Below are positions 8,641 through 17,393 of a DNA stretch of 64,000 nt, one piece after another. The translations under genes and the position numbers were made by a program. The first letter of the stretch is position 1. The number at the start of each line of letters is the position of its first letter. The notes under the pieces are model-generated. The model ran no database searches. It had not been told where the DNA came from and worked only from the letters and a program-made list of their open reading frames with translations. The stretch is from Paraburkholderia piptadeniae (GTDB lineage: Bacteria > Pseudomonadota > Gammaproteobacteria > Burkholderiales > Burkholderiaceae): contig NZ_CYGY02000024.1 of the NCBI RefSeq assembly GCF_900007165.1, positions 301 to 64,300 on the forward strand, written 5' to 3'.

Positions 8641-9597
8641 ATGGACAAATATCGTGAGATGGAGGTGTTCGTCGCCATCGTTGATCGTGGCAGTTTTACG
8701 GCCGCGTCGGAGAAGCTCGGCATGTCGGCGCCTGCCGTTTCGCGGGCGCTGAACTCGCTGGAAGCGCGTGTCGGAGTACAACTGCTATCGCGTACGACAC
8801 GCTCCATCCGTCCGACCGATGCCGGTATGTTTTATCTTGATGCCTGCCGCAATGCGCTGGGTACGATTGCCAACGCAGAGGCAAATATCTTCGCCGATCA
8901 AAGCAAGCCTGTCGGCACGTTGACGGTCTCTGCGCCGGTCCTGTTTGGTCAGCGCTTTATCGCGCCGCTGGTCAACGCCTATGCGAACCTATACCCGGAC
9001 GTCAGCGTGAATGTCGTTTATATCGACAGGCCGACGCGGCTGATCGACGAAGGCGTCGATATAGCGATACGTATTGGCCTCCTTGGCGATTCTTCGATCT
9101 TCGCGGTTCCGCTCGGCTTCGTGCGCCGTCGAACCTATGCAGCGCCGAGTTATCTCGACGCATGGGGTGAACCTCTGCATCCGAAAGATCTCGCCGGGCA
9201 TCATTGCGTGTCCTACACGGGCGTGAGCCATCCGCTGGAGTGGATGTACTACGAGAACGGTTCGAGACTGGCCGTGCGGGTGCGGCCGCGGATGACCGTC
9301 GATCTCGCGCCTGCTGCAGTGATGGCTGCGGTGGATCGCGTGGGTATCACACAACTGCTTTCGTATCAGGCGGCGCCTGAAGTGTTGAGCGGAAGTCTTC
9401 AGCCAGTATTGACGCCCTTCGAGCCGCAATCGATTCCCGTCAATCTGCTGCACGTCGAGCGGCGCGGCAAGAGCATCAAGGTGCGTTCTTTTGTCGAGTT
9501 CGTCACGGAGACGTTGCGCAGGAACGCGCAGCTTCAGTTTCCCAAAGCGCGGCAACATAAAGCGCCCGATAGGCGTCAACCAGTGCATCAAGACTGA
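8641..9597 (+). CDS. LysR family transcriptional regulator
   Basis: A 318-residue LysR-type regulator. The N-terminal helix-turn-helix reads YREMEVFVAIVDRGSFTAAS, then LGMSAPAVSRALNSLEARVG and LLSRTTRSIRPTDAG, the strongest signature of the family. The effector-binding domain begins near PVGTLTVSAPVLFGQRFIAP, the CrgA/YafC-like subgroup. ATG 8641 starts exactly at the conserved MDKY. It is transcribed away from the monooxygenase-type gene. Its 3' end overlaps the convergent glycosylase gene by 95 bases. Confidence 0.93.
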   Translation: MDKYREMEVFVAIVDRGSFTAASEKLGMSAPAVSRALNSLEARVGVQLLSRTTRSIRPTDAGMFYLDACRNALGTIANAEANIFADQSKPVGTLTVSAPVLFGQRFIAPLVNAYANLYPDVSVNVVYIDRPTRLIDEGVDIAIRIGLLGDSSIFAVPLGFVRRRTYAAPSYLDAWGEPLHPKDLAGHHCVSYTGVSHPLEWMYYENGSRLAVRVRPRMTVDLAPAAVMAAVDRVGITQLLSYQAAPEVLSGSLQPVLTPFEPQSIPVNLLHVERRGKSIKVRSFVEFVTETLRRNAQLQFPKARQHKAPDRRQPVHQD

Positions 9598-10072
9598 AAC
9601 TGCGATTCAGCCCGCTGGGATTCGGAAGCACCCAGACTTGTGCGCCACCGAATGCTGCTGTTTGAAGGCCCCATTGAATATTGCGTGATCCGGTTATTCC
9701 GGCTATCGCCATTTTGCCGAGGAACGCGATGTTGCGCGGCGCATGGCATTCGATCTTTTTCTCGAACCCGGCCGCTGCGTCTCTGATCTCTGATCGCGAC
9801 AATTCATCAGCTCGCGCTGTCGGACGCGCGACCACTGCCGTTAGACCGCAGCCGTATTGCAGCAGCATGCGGTCATTGTCGGGAGATAGTTCATCGGGTG
9901 TAAAGCCTGCCAGATGAAGCACACGCCAGAACCGGTTGCCTCGGCCCGCGAAGTGATGGCCCGTCGCCGCGGCACGAAGACCGGGATTGATCCCGCAAAA
10001 CACCACCGATAAACCGGCTTCCAGAATGTCAGGAAGACCTCGATGAGATTCAGAGGGACTGATCGGCTTCAT
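9503..10072 (-). CDS. mug: G/U mismatch-specific uracil-DNA glycosylase (Mug/TDG type)
   Basis: A 189-residue family 2 uracil-DNA glycosylase, removing uracil and ethenocytosine opposite guanine. Motif A is GINPG at residues 27-31 (Asn29 in the catalytic position) and motif B is NPSGLNR at 151-157, both diagnostic of the MUG family. The segment HHFAGRGNRFWRVLHLAGFTP is also conserved. ATG 10072 overlaps the TGA of the upstream GlxA-family gene (ATGA), so the two are probably co-transcribed. The C-terminus overlaps the convergent LysR gene. Confidence 0.93.
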   Translation of the reverse strand: MKPISPSESHRGLPDILEAGLSVVFCGINPGLRAAATGHHFAGRGNRFWRVLHLAGFTPDELSPDNDRMLLQYGCGLTAVVARPTARADELSRSEIRDAAAGFEKKIECHAPRNIAFLGKMAIAGITGSRNIQWGLQTAAFGGAQVWVLPNPSGLNRSFSLDALVDAYRALYVAALWETEAARSCATSP

Positions 10073-11064
10073 TCGGTCAACGTGTCGAGAGTCAGTTGTG
10101 CTTCGCCTGCGTTGCCGCGAAACCGCAGACGATATTGTTTCGGGGTGACGTTGAGGCGTCGCGCAAACGTGGTCCGCATGTGCGTCGCGCTATGAAATCC
10201 GCAGTTGAATGCGACGGTCTTGAGTGGTGCGTCCGATTCTTCGAGTAGTTTTCGTGCTGTATCCACTCGCACCTGTTCGACGAACGCTGATGGCGTCACC
10301 TTCGCATACTTCGCGAACAGCCTCGAGAAGGTACGCCGGCTGACTGACACTGCGCCGGCAAGTTGTTCGATCGAAAGAACGTCGGTGATGTGGTCGACCA
10401 CGTAGCGATGCACCTTGCCGATGATCGGATCATCATCCTTGCGCACGCCGATATAGGGACTGTACTGCGATTGGCCGCCTTCGCGCTGGATATAAACGAC
10501 CAGTCGTTTCGCCACACGTACGGCGAGTTCGTGTCCCCAGTCTTCGGCAACAAGCGACAGGCACAGATCGATGCCCGCCGTCACGCCTGCCGACGTGAAC
10601 AATCGGCCATCGCGAATGAAGATGCGGTCGGATTGCACGCAAACTTGCGGAAAGGCGTCGGCGAGGCGAGGGGCGTCTTCCCAGTGCGTGGTGACTTCCC
10701 TGTTATCGAGCAGTCCGGCATGCGCGAGCACAAATGCGCCATTGCACACGGATCCGAAGCGGGACGCGCCGTTTGTTTGACGTTTTAGCCATGCGAGAAA
10801 TCCGGCTGGCGGCTGAAACTCGGGCAAGCGCGGACCGCCCGCGATCAGCAACAGGTCGTACTGCGTGTCGACGTCGTCGTAGGCGAAAGGCACGGCGAGT
10901 TGCATTCCGTTCGAGCAGGTGACCGTACCCCGCTGAAATCCGACGAGGGATACCTCGTAGCGCTGATGTTCAGCGAGCGACGCATTGGCCTCGGCAAACA
11001 CATCCAGAGGACCCGCGACATCCAGGGCTTGCACACCATCAAAGATAACAATGGCGACTTTCAT
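10069..11064 (-). CDS. GlxA family transcriptional regulator (DJ-1/PfpI + AraC)
   Basis: 331 residues from ATG 11064 (AAGGT upstream). The N-terminal half is a class I glutamine-amidotransferase-like DJ-1/PfpI domain (VAIVIFDGVQALDVAGPLDV, then FGSVCNGAFVLAHAGLLDNR with the nucleophile-elbow Cys). The C-terminal half is an AraC helix-turn-helix pair (LSIEQLAGAVSVSRRTFSRL and SDAPLKTVAFNCGFHSATHM). The family typically senses small metabolites. It overlaps the downstream glycosylase gene by 4 bases. It is one of three such regulators within about 11 kb. Confidence 0.93.
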   Translation of the reverse strand: MKVAIVIFDGVQALDVAGPLDVFAEANASLAEHQRYEVSLVGFQRGTVTCSNGMQLAVPFAYDDVDTQYDLLLIAGGPRLPEFQPPAGFLAWLKRQTNGASRFGSVCNGAFVLAHAGLLDNREVTTHWEDAPRLADAFPQVCVQSDRIFIRDGRLFTSAGVTAGIDLCLSLVAEDWGHELAVRVAKRLVVYIQREGGQSQYSPYIGVRKDDDPIIGKVHRYVVDHITDVLSIEQLAGAVSVSRRTFSRLFAKYAKVTPSAFVEQVRVDTARKLLEESDAPLKTVAFNCGFHSATHMRTTFARRLNVTPKQYRLRFRGNAGEAQLTLDTLTE

Positions 11065-11372
11065 CTCATGACCTTGACCGATTGTAAGCAACAGTCCTCG
11101 ACAATTCCGAGGGCGCGCAGCCGACCAGAATAGCGCAAGTACAGTACTGCAACTGTGGCATGGCGGGCAAATATCGGGCGCATTTGTGCCGGTATCGCCA
11201 GCCTCCGATATGGCTCATGCGATGACCCGAATCGCGCATCGATTGGCCCAGGAACGTGCTACCTGGTTGTTCCCGCTTGCCGGTCCACTCAATAGACTTT
11301 GTCATATGGACGCGCCTGGGATGAACCATGCGCCTCCGACCGAAAACGGAACCATTTTGACGAAGGCCGGCT

Positions 11373-13226
11373 ATGGCACAAAACGCACTTGCTGCATCGA
11401 TACCGCGGCTTGAACCTGAGAGCAACGATAAAACGATGTCCGGCGCAGACATCATCCTGCGCGTTCTGAGCGAGCAGGGCGTCGATACTATCTTCGGGTA
11501 TAGCGGTGGCGCGAACCTGCCGACCTACGATGCCGTGTTTCGCTTCAATGAAATGCACGAAGCAAACCCGCAACGCCAGATCAGGCTGGTCGTGCCAGCC
11601 AACGAGCAGGCGGCGGGATTCATGGCCGCGGGTTATGCGCGAGCCAGCGGAAAAGTTGGCGTATTCACGGTGACGTCGGGGCCGGGCGCAACCAATGCAC
11701 TCACGCCAATTGCCGATTGCAATGGCGATTCGATTCCCGTCGTGCTGATATGTGGCCAGGTGCCACGCGCGGCGATTGGCAGCGACGCGTTTCAGGAAGC
11801 GCCCGTCTTCAACATCATGTCGGCGTGTGCCAAGCAGGTGTTTCTCGTCACCGATCCGGAGAAGCTCGAAGAGACCTTACGCAGCGCGTTCGAGATCGCC
11901 CGCACAGGTCGCCCAGGTCCCGTGGTGGTCGATGTGCCAAAAGATATCCAGAACTGGAAAGGCTTCTACAAAGGACAAGGCACGCTGAAGTTTCGCGGCT
12001 ATTCCGACCGGCTTCGAATGGTCGCGAAAGGCGCAAGCCTCGATGCGGGGAAGCGCAGTGCGTTCTTCAGTCTTCTTGAAGAGAGCCGGCGTCCGCTGCT
12101 CTATGTGGGCGGGGGTGTGATTGCATCAGGTGCAACGGCTGAACTGAGGCAGTTTTCCGAGCGCTACCGGATACCCATCGTCACGACACTGATGGGCCTC
12201 GGCGCGATACCCGCGACTCACGAGTTGCACCTTGGTTTGCTTGGCATGCACGGCACCGCATGTGCAAACTACGCCGTGCAGGATTGCGATTTTCTGATTG
12301 CGGTTGGTGCGCGTTTCGACGATCGTGTCGCGGGCGGCCGTCCCGAGCAATTTGCGCCGGGCGCGCGTTACGTTGCGCACATCGATATTGATGAAGCCGA
12401 GATCAACAAGGTTAAACGTGCGCATTGGTCGCATGTGAGCGACGCGAAAAGTGCGTTGCTGTCGCTTATGGAATATGGCCCCTGTGATCTGCCTCATTCC
12501 GGCTGGCTGGCTCATGTAATGAACCTGAAACACGCGCATGGGATGAACTACGACAGGGCGAGCCCAAAGATCCAGCCGCAATTCGTGATCGAAAAGCTCA
12601 GCGAACTGACAGGTGGGCGCGCGATCGTTTGTACAGGCGTCGGTCAGCATCAGATGTGGGCCGCGCAGTTTTTCGACTTCATCGAGCCTCGAAGCTTTCT
12701 CACATCAGGCAGCATGGGGACGATGGGCTTCGGGCTTCCAGCAGCAATCGGCGCCCAGATTGCACGGCCAGATTCCCTTGTGATCGATATCGATGGCGAT
12801 GGCAGCATCCGTATGAACGTCGGCGAACTGGAGACGGCAACGACATATGGCGTCCCCGTCAAGGTGCTGTTGCTCAACAATCTCGGCGACGGAATGATCC
12901 GCCAATGGCAGCGCCTCTTCTACGAAGGGCGGCTGGTCGTCAGCGACAAGGCGCTGCATCGGAAGAACTTCGTGATGGCGGCAAAAGCGGACGGCTTCGA
13001 ATTTGCACGTCGTGTCGATGCGAAAGACGAACTCGCGGGGCAATTGAAGGCGTTTCTGGAATTCGACGGACCTGCGTTTCTCGAAGTGATGATCGACGAG
13101 AACGCCGACGTGTTTCCGATGGTGGGACCGGGGCAGACCTACGCAGACATGATCACGGGACCGTTTATCCCTTCCCGTCCAGGCGGAAGCACGAAGCGGA
13201 CTCAGGAAGCCGCGGATATGTTCTAG
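11373..13226 (+). CDS. Acetolactate synthase large-subunit-like ThDP enzyme
   Basis: 617 residues with the three domains of ThDP-dependent decarboxylases. FGYSGGANLP precedes the catalytic Glu78 in VVPANEQAAGFMAAGYARAS; GQVPRAAIGSDAFQE is the acetohydroxyacid synthase signature; GDG at 475-477 opens the ThDP/metal motif, followed by LLLNNLGDGMIRQWQRLFYE with the herbicide-site Trp. The family makes 2-acetolactate from two pyruvates for valine/leucine synthesis. No small regulatory subunit (ilvN/ilvH) is adjacent; an ArsR gene follows 15 bases downstream. GYSGGA replaces the more usual GYPGGA. It may be a specialised paralogue. ATG 11373 follows GAAGG. Confidence 0.88.
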   Translation: MAQNALAASIPRLEPESNDKTMSGADIILRVLSEQGVDTIFGYSGGANLPTYDAVFRFNEMHEANPQRQIRLVVPANEQAAGFMAAGYARASGKVGVFTVTSGPGATNALTPIADCNGDSIPVVLICGQVPRAAIGSDAFQEAPVFNIMSACAKQVFLVTDPEKLEETLRSAFEIARTGRPGPVVVDVPKDIQNWKGFYKGQGTLKFRGYSDRLRMVAKGASLDAGKRSAFFSLLEESRRPLLYVGGGVIASGATAELRQFSERYRIPIVTTLMGLGAIPATHELHLGLLGMHGTACANYAVQDCDFLIAVGARFDDRVAGGRPEQFAPGARYVAHIDIDEAEINKVKRAHWSHVSDAKSALLSLMEYGPCDLPHSGWLAHVMNLKHAHGMNYDRASPKIQPQFVIEKLSELTGGRAIVCTGVGQHQMWAAQFFDFIEPRSFLTSGSMGTMGFGLPAAIGAQIARPDSLVIDIDGDGSIRMNVGELETATTYGVPVKVLLLNNLGDGMIRQWQRLFYEGRLVVSDKALHRKNFVMAAKADGFEFARRVDAKDELAGQLKAFLEFDGPAFLEVMIDENADVFPMVGPGQTYADMITGPFIPSRPGGSTKRTQEAADMF

Positions 13227-13241
13227 AGGATAAGTCACACG

Positions 13242-13604
13242 ATGAACGACTTCGATGCGATGGTTCGCGCGCTGGCCCATCCGTTCCGGCGAAAGGTGCT
13301 GCAATGGCTGGCCGATCCTGCCAGCCATTTGTTCGACGCAGAGTACGCGCTATTGCGCGGGGTGTCGGCGGGAATGATTCACTCGAAAAGCGGACTGTCA
13401 CAGTCCACGGTATCGGGGCACCTGTCGCAGCTGGAACGAGCGGGCCTCGTCAATGCGAAACGCGTCGGGCAGTGGGTTATTTTTTCGCGAAACGAAGCCG
13501 CGATTCGTGAGTTTGCCGGATGGCTGCACGACGACATCGCCCGCTCAGTGAGCGCGAGAACACTGGCTGGTCGCGAAGCAGACTTGAGTGCTCCTGGTGC
13601 TTGA
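13242..13604 (+). CDS. ArsR family winged-helix regulator
   Basis: A 120-residue winged-helix protein. It opens VRALAHPFRRKVLQWLADP, the ArsR first helix, and has the recognition helix in SKSGLSQSTVSGHLSQLERA followed by the wing GLVNAKRVGQWVIFSRNEAA. There is no cysteine pair for metal sensing, so it may respond to something other than metal. It starts 15 bases after the acetolactate synthase-like gene and is probably co-transcribed, suggesting autoregulation of the pair. Confidence 0.88.
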   Translation: MNDFDAMVRALAHPFRRKVLQWLADPASHLFDAEYALLRGVSAGMIHSKSGLSQSTVSGHLSQLERAGLVNAKRVGQWVIFSRNEAAIREFAGWLHDDIARSVSARTLAGREADLSAPGA

Positions 13605-14540
13605 TCGCCGGGTCAGCCTTCCACGAGCACGTGAAGACGGGCGGTAAATAGGTGTTGCGGCGACTGCCACCGGTGGCACCGAGACATGGCATGATGACTT
13701 GAAAACGGATGACCCGCGATGGGGCGATAGTGCGTGTGCCGCTGGAACCGGGGTAGTGCAACATCAATCGCGAGTTCACGGTCAAACCATCTTGTTCCGC
13801 AGACGCTATGTCGTGTCGCGCGTTCATTGCAGGAGCGCTCGATAAGCGAACGATTCGCTGAAAAGTCGCGGGACAAGTGGTGACCTGATGTCCAGATGGC
13901 TGTTTTGCCTCGGTAAGCGGCCATAAAACTTGCTATGGCGCAATGTCTGTAACGGGTCGGTTTGGTGCGTTCGCGGTTGGACGGATTCGGCCAACTTGAG
14001 ACATTCAACTAAGCCTTCACGCGGCCGCTCGAACGTCTCGTCCGCCTTTGACAACGGCCGTTCGCGGATGGAACGCGGTTCGCCGAATTTCTTGCCGAAT
14101 GCGTGGCGTCGGGCGATTGCCGCATCGCCTTGGCCGGGAAGATGGCCTGCTTTCACAAGCACATTGGACGCTGCGTTCGCGACAGCGCAGAGGCCGCGAT
14201 CCGGTGTGCATTCGATATGACGATGCGGGTGATCCGGATTCTTCTTCGCCACAGCAGCTTGCACGTAGGCGCATAAACGGCATGGCCGACGATACGGCCG
14301 ATGGTCGCACGTAGTGGTGACTGGCGAACGGCGACGAACAGCGATTGTGGTCGATACGGTCCTCATCACATGAACTGCCCATGGGCATCCGACGGTTCGC
14401 AGCTGAGAGAGAACTGAAAATCGGGCTGCGCCATTATGATCAAGTTGGCGCATCAATTCCCTGCGGTTACACATGCTGACACCGCAGTTCTGTCTCCGCG
14501 TGAACAGACCATCCTCGTTATAGGTGGTCTAACAACGCTT
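13605..14540. other. Long intergenic stretch with degenerate intergenic-family DNA
   Basis: About 930 bases without a gene I can support. Open frames on both strands are Arg/Ser/His-rich, lack ribosome-binding sites and show no recognisable domain. The stretch is rich in CGGCCGTTCG, CGTTCG and GGCGAACG words, like 1-378 and 33.8-34.3 kb. It may be an eroded repeat or a decayed gene. Confidence 0.45.
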
Positions 14541-14942
14541 TTATCGGTATCGGACGATAGCGATCTCCGCGCGCTCGATGGTCGACACGTAGACGTGTCG
14601 ATTCGTACTGGTCGAGTCCCGATACGTGCGCGTGTCGTAGACGATAGCGGCATCGCCACCTGCTTGCCGGACTGCATCGACGATTTTTGATCTCATGCCA
14701 TGCCCGCCGGGGAGCGGCAGCCAGTTGGTTACCGTCGTCTGCGTGACCACGTCGTACGGGCGCGTAGGTGTGCCGCGCATCCACACATCAATACCGTCGA
14801 CAACTTCCGGTCCATGACCGGATGTGGAGACTGCATAGGGCCCGCTCGGCGAGCTGTCCATAGGTTGCGGCAACGAGCAACCGGCGATGAAGAGCATGAA
14901 GGAGCATGAGACAGCCCAGCGTGAGGATAGAGGAAAGCGCAT
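14541..14942 (-). CDS. Small lipoprotein, unknown function
   Basis: A 133-residue protein with an N-terminal signal and lipobox FIAGC (Cys21), so probably anchored in the envelope. The mature part has GIDVWMRGTPTRPYDVVTQT, then a helix SKIVDAVRQAGGDAAIVYDT ending in a hydrophobic strand, a pattern found in small outer-membrane lipoproteins of the DUF4156-like type. I do not recognise the family for certain. No clear ribosome-binding site precedes ATG 14942. Confidence 0.7.
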   Translation of the reverse strand: MRFPLSSRWAVSCSFMLFIAGCSLPQPMDSSPSGPYAVSTSGHGPEVVDGIDVWMRGTPTRPYDVVTQTTVTNWLPLPGGHGMRSKIVDAVRQAGGDAAIVYDTRTYRDSTSTNRHVYVSTIERAEIAIVRYR

Positions 14943-15290
14943 GTGAGAGTTTCATTTCAGGACGCACACAAACAGGGTGCCAAAGTTATCCATTGCGTTT
15001 CGGTAGCTGCAGAACAACCTCAGACTCGCAATGGCGGGCAACGCGAAAGTGCGATGCTCAAGCTCATTCTGGACGCGCAGGAGCGCGACGGAAAGCACGA
15101 CGCCGCCGCAAAAGCGGCCATGTTAATAGGCTCGACGGCCATGCATCGGGAGCACTCGCGACGGTGGCCAAAACTGGTGCCGTTCTGACCGTCAGCCGCA
15201 TTTCCAACGCGTCATAATTTTTCTGACCGCTTCTGCTTCGCATGGAGCAAGCGGACGTTGGAACCGGCTGGAAATGGAAAGGAGTTTTGA
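14943..15290. other. Intergenic between lipoprotein and thioredoxin genes
   Basis: About 350 bases between divergent genes. A frame from GTG 14943 to 15188 exists with an AGGAA upstream, but its composition is not convincing and it recognises no family. The last 20 bases carry GGAAAGGAG, the ribosome-binding site of the thioredoxin gene. Confidence 0.4.
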
Positions 15291-15662
15291 ATGGCATTAA
15301 TCGAACTGCATGCGGATACGCTTGAATCGATCATCGCGCCGGACAGCATCGTGGTTATTGATTTCTGGGCACCGTGGTGCGGACCGTGCCGGCAGTTTGC
15401 GCCCGTATTCGAGGCCGTCGCCTCGGCGTTGGCGGACATCGACTTCGTCAAGGTCAACGCGGAAGAACGCTGGGATCTCGCAGCTTCGGCGGGTATCCGT
15501 TCCGTGCCGACGCTGATGATATTTCGCGAGGGCATTCTGGTCTATCGGCAGCCCGGCACGCTTTCGGCGCAGCAATTGACTTCGGTAATCGCGACGACGA
15601 GGTCACTGAACATGGACGAAGTCCGCGCCCATGCGGAGCATTCGCTCAGCCATCAGGAATAG
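15291..15662 (+). CDS. Thioredoxin family protein
   Basis: A 123-residue cytoplasmic thioredoxin. The active site is WCGPC inside VVIDFWAPWCGPCRQFAPVF, and the conserved cis-Pro lies in GIRSVPTLMIFREG. It reduces protein disulfides. The C-terminus extends some 15 residues past the usual end (MDEVRAHAEHSLSHQE). It has a strong GGAAAGGAG ribosome-binding site and a hairpin terminator 7 bases downstream, so it looks like a single-gene unit. Confidence 0.95.
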   Translation: MALIELHADTLESIIAPDSIVVIDFWAPWCGPCRQFAPVFEAVASALADIDFVKVNAEERWDLAASAGIRSVPTLMIFREGILVYRQPGTLSAQQLTSVIATTRSLNMDEVRAHAEHSLSHQE

Positions 15663-15668
15663 TAGTTG

Positions 15669-15693
15669 GGAGACGGCGTGTGCCGCCGTCTCC
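15669..15693 (+). terminator. Hairpin terminator after the thioredoxin gene
   Basis: GGAGACGGC pairs with GCCGTCTCC across a 7-base loop and is followed by TTTCG. The stem is strong and the T-tract short. It lies 7 bases after the thioredoxin stop codon and faces the convergent GlxA-family gene. Confidence 0.65.
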
Positions 15694-15716
15694 TTTCGAC
15701 TGCCATCAGTGAGGAC

Positions 15717-15745
15717 GTGACGTCTACGTGACGTCTACGTGACGG
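15717..15745. repeat. Short tandem repeat, 11-bp unit
   Basis: GTGACGTCTAC occurs twice in a row, followed by a partial third copy GTGACGG. It spans the 3' end and the TAG stop of the minus-strand GlxA-family gene, so repeat slippage would shift the position of its stop. Confidence 0.8.
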
Positions 15746-16739
15746 CAATCGCCTGCCGCACGGTTTCGAGCAGCGCCGGCACCTCGCCGCGAAAGCGCTG
15801 ACGATATTCGATCGGTGTCACGCCGAGACGCCGCACGAACGCGCGGCGCATGCCGTTCTGGTCGCTGAACCCGCATAGGTACGCCACTTTCTTAAGGGGC
15901 GTGTCACTCTCCTCGAGTATTCGCCTCGCAGCCTGCACACGCGCTATTTCGACGAAATCGCCCGGCGTCGTGCCCGTCTCGCGTTTGAACATCCGCGAAA
16001 AGTTTCTGACGCTCATGCCCGCACGCCCAGCGAGAACTTCGACGGAGAGTTCCGCCGACAGGTCGTTGAGAATCGATTCCTGAATATCGCGCAACGGGCT
16101 GCGTTCGGTGACCTGCGCCGCGAGATGCAGGCTGTATTGCGATTGTCCTCCCGGGCGTTTGACGAACATGACGAGTTCGCGTGCAACGCGCAACGCCACG
16201 CCACGGCCGTGATCTTCTTCCACCAGTGCAAGCGCGAGATCCATTCCAGCCGTTACGCCCGCAGACGTATACACCGGGCCATCCTTGACGAAGATATGGT
16301 CAGGTTCGACACGCACGTTCGGATAGTTCTGCGCGAGCCGCGCCGCTGAATTCCAGTGCGTGGTCGCGCGTCTGCCCGTGAGCAAGCCCGCGCGAGCGAG
16401 CACGAAGGCACCCGAGCACACCGAGCCGAGTCGGCGCACATAGCGCGACTGTCCGACGAGCCACGCAATCAACCCAGCATTCTCTTCATACTCGCTGATA
16501 CGCGGGCTTCCTGCTACCAGCAGCGTGTCGATGTCGTGTGGCGCGTCGGCTATCGACGCATCGGGAAGAAACCGCATGCCGTTCGATGCGGTGATGGTTT
16601 CAAGCGTGGGCGCGACGGTGACCAGCCTGTAGGCATTCGAATCGCCGAGCTGACAATTCGCCTCGCTAAACACGTCCATTGGCCCGGCAAGATCGAGCAT
16701 CTGAACGCCGGGAAACACCAAAAGAGCGATTCGCATCAT
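15735..16739 (-). CDS. GlxA family transcriptional regulator (DJ-1/PfpI + AraC)
   Basis: A 334-residue regulator of the same type as the one at 10.1-11.1 kb. N-terminal DJ-1/PfpI domain: IALLVFPGVQMLDLAGPMDV, and LGSVCSGAFVLARAGLLTGR with the elbow Cys. C-terminal AraC domain: SVEVLAGRAGMSVRNFSRMF and SDTPLKKVAYLCGFSDQNGM. It is divergent from the SMR transporter gene at 17.0 kb across 279 bases and may control it, but that is inference from position only. Confidence 0.93.
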   Translation of the reverse strand: MMRIALLVFPGVQMLDLAGPMDVFSEANCQLGDSNAYRLVTVAPTLETITASNGMRFLPDASIADAPHDIDTLLVAGSPRISEYEENAGLIAWLVGQSRYVRRLGSVCSGAFVLARAGLLTGRRATTHWNSAARLAQNYPNVRVEPDHIFVKDGPVYTSAGVTAGMDLALALVEEDHGRGVALRVARELVMFVKRPGGQSQYSLHLAAQVTERSPLRDIQESILNDLSAELSVEVLAGRAGMSVRNFSRMFKRETGTTPGDFVEIARVQAARRILEESDTPLKKVAYLCGFSDQNGMRRAFVRRLGVTPIEYRQRFRGEVPALLETVRQAIAVT

Positions 16740-17018
16740 GACTCCGGACGCTGATCGGTTGAAGCTTCCTGCATTGTAAGCGCGATGGCGTCGTCACCAC
16801 GACGCATGGCAGGAAATGGACCGACTGTGGCCGTTATTTCATGTCAAGCGCTCGGGCCATGAGCCAGTAAGCCGCCCACCGACGCATGGCCTGACTTCAT
16901 TCGAACTTGACCGTTTCTGACGGCTCCCGAAGGCGCATTTCGACCGTGTTCATTGGCAGAATGGGGCGGCCATGACTGGCAATTGAGTTTCCGTCTTTAC
17001 TAGAGAGAGGTGCATAGG

Positions 17019-17333
17019 GTGGCTTGGTTTTGTGTGTTCCTGGCAGGTGTTTTTGAGATTCTCTTTGCCACGGGCCTGAAGTATTGCGCGGGGTTCACAC
17101 GCTTTTGGCCCACGGTTGGCACTGCGTTGTCGCTGCTGGCCAGCATGACACTTCTGGCCGCTTCCGTCCGTAGTCTGCCCATCGGCAGCGCGTATGCGGT
17201 ATGGACGGGTATTGGCGCAGCGGGTACTGCGATTCTCGGCGTCTATCTGTTCGGCGATTCCGCGTCGCCAGCCCGCATGATGTTTCTCGGGTGCATCGTC
17301 GTCGGTGTGATCGGTCTGAAGATGGCCTCGTAG
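17019..17333 (+). CDS. sugE: SMR family transporter, SugE/Gdx type
   Basis: A 104-residue four-helix small multidrug resistance protein. The start taken is GTG 17019 because AGAGAGG lies 8 bases upstream, and the resulting AWFCVFLAGVFEILFATGLK matches the usual SugE start; GTG 17010 would place that site against the codon. Glu13 in helix 1 is the proton/substrate residue. W-to-G changes in helix 3-4 (AVWTGIGAAGTAILGVYLFG) fit the SugE/Gdx branch, which exports guanidinium or quaternary compounds. I find no guanidine riboswitch upstream. It lies 60 bases before the cyclopropane synthase gene. Confidence 0.88.
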   Translation: MAWFCVFLAGVFEILFATGLKYCAGFTRFWPTVGTALSLLASMTLLAASVRSLPIGSAYAVWTGIGAAGTAILGVYLFGDSASPARMMFLGCIVVGVIGLKMAS

Positions 17334-17393
17334 TACTGACTGCACAGTGCCGCCTCGGCGGTTCGGTTTATTCTTTTTTTTTGCAGGTTCTAA

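Noticed and set aside
13930..14474. Possible genes in the 13.6-14.5 kb gap
   Set aside because: Frames on both strands have no start signals, no domain pattern and the composition of non-coding DNA.
14943..15188. Small plus-strand frame divergent from the lipoprotein gene
   Set aside because: The AGGAA upstream is part of the lipoprotein coding region, composition is weak, and no family is recognised.
16740..17018. Guanidine riboswitch before sugE
   Set aside because: I looked for paired hairpins with ACGR loops or a ykkC-like fold. Only GCGTCGT-CACC-ACGACGC was found, which has the wrong loop.
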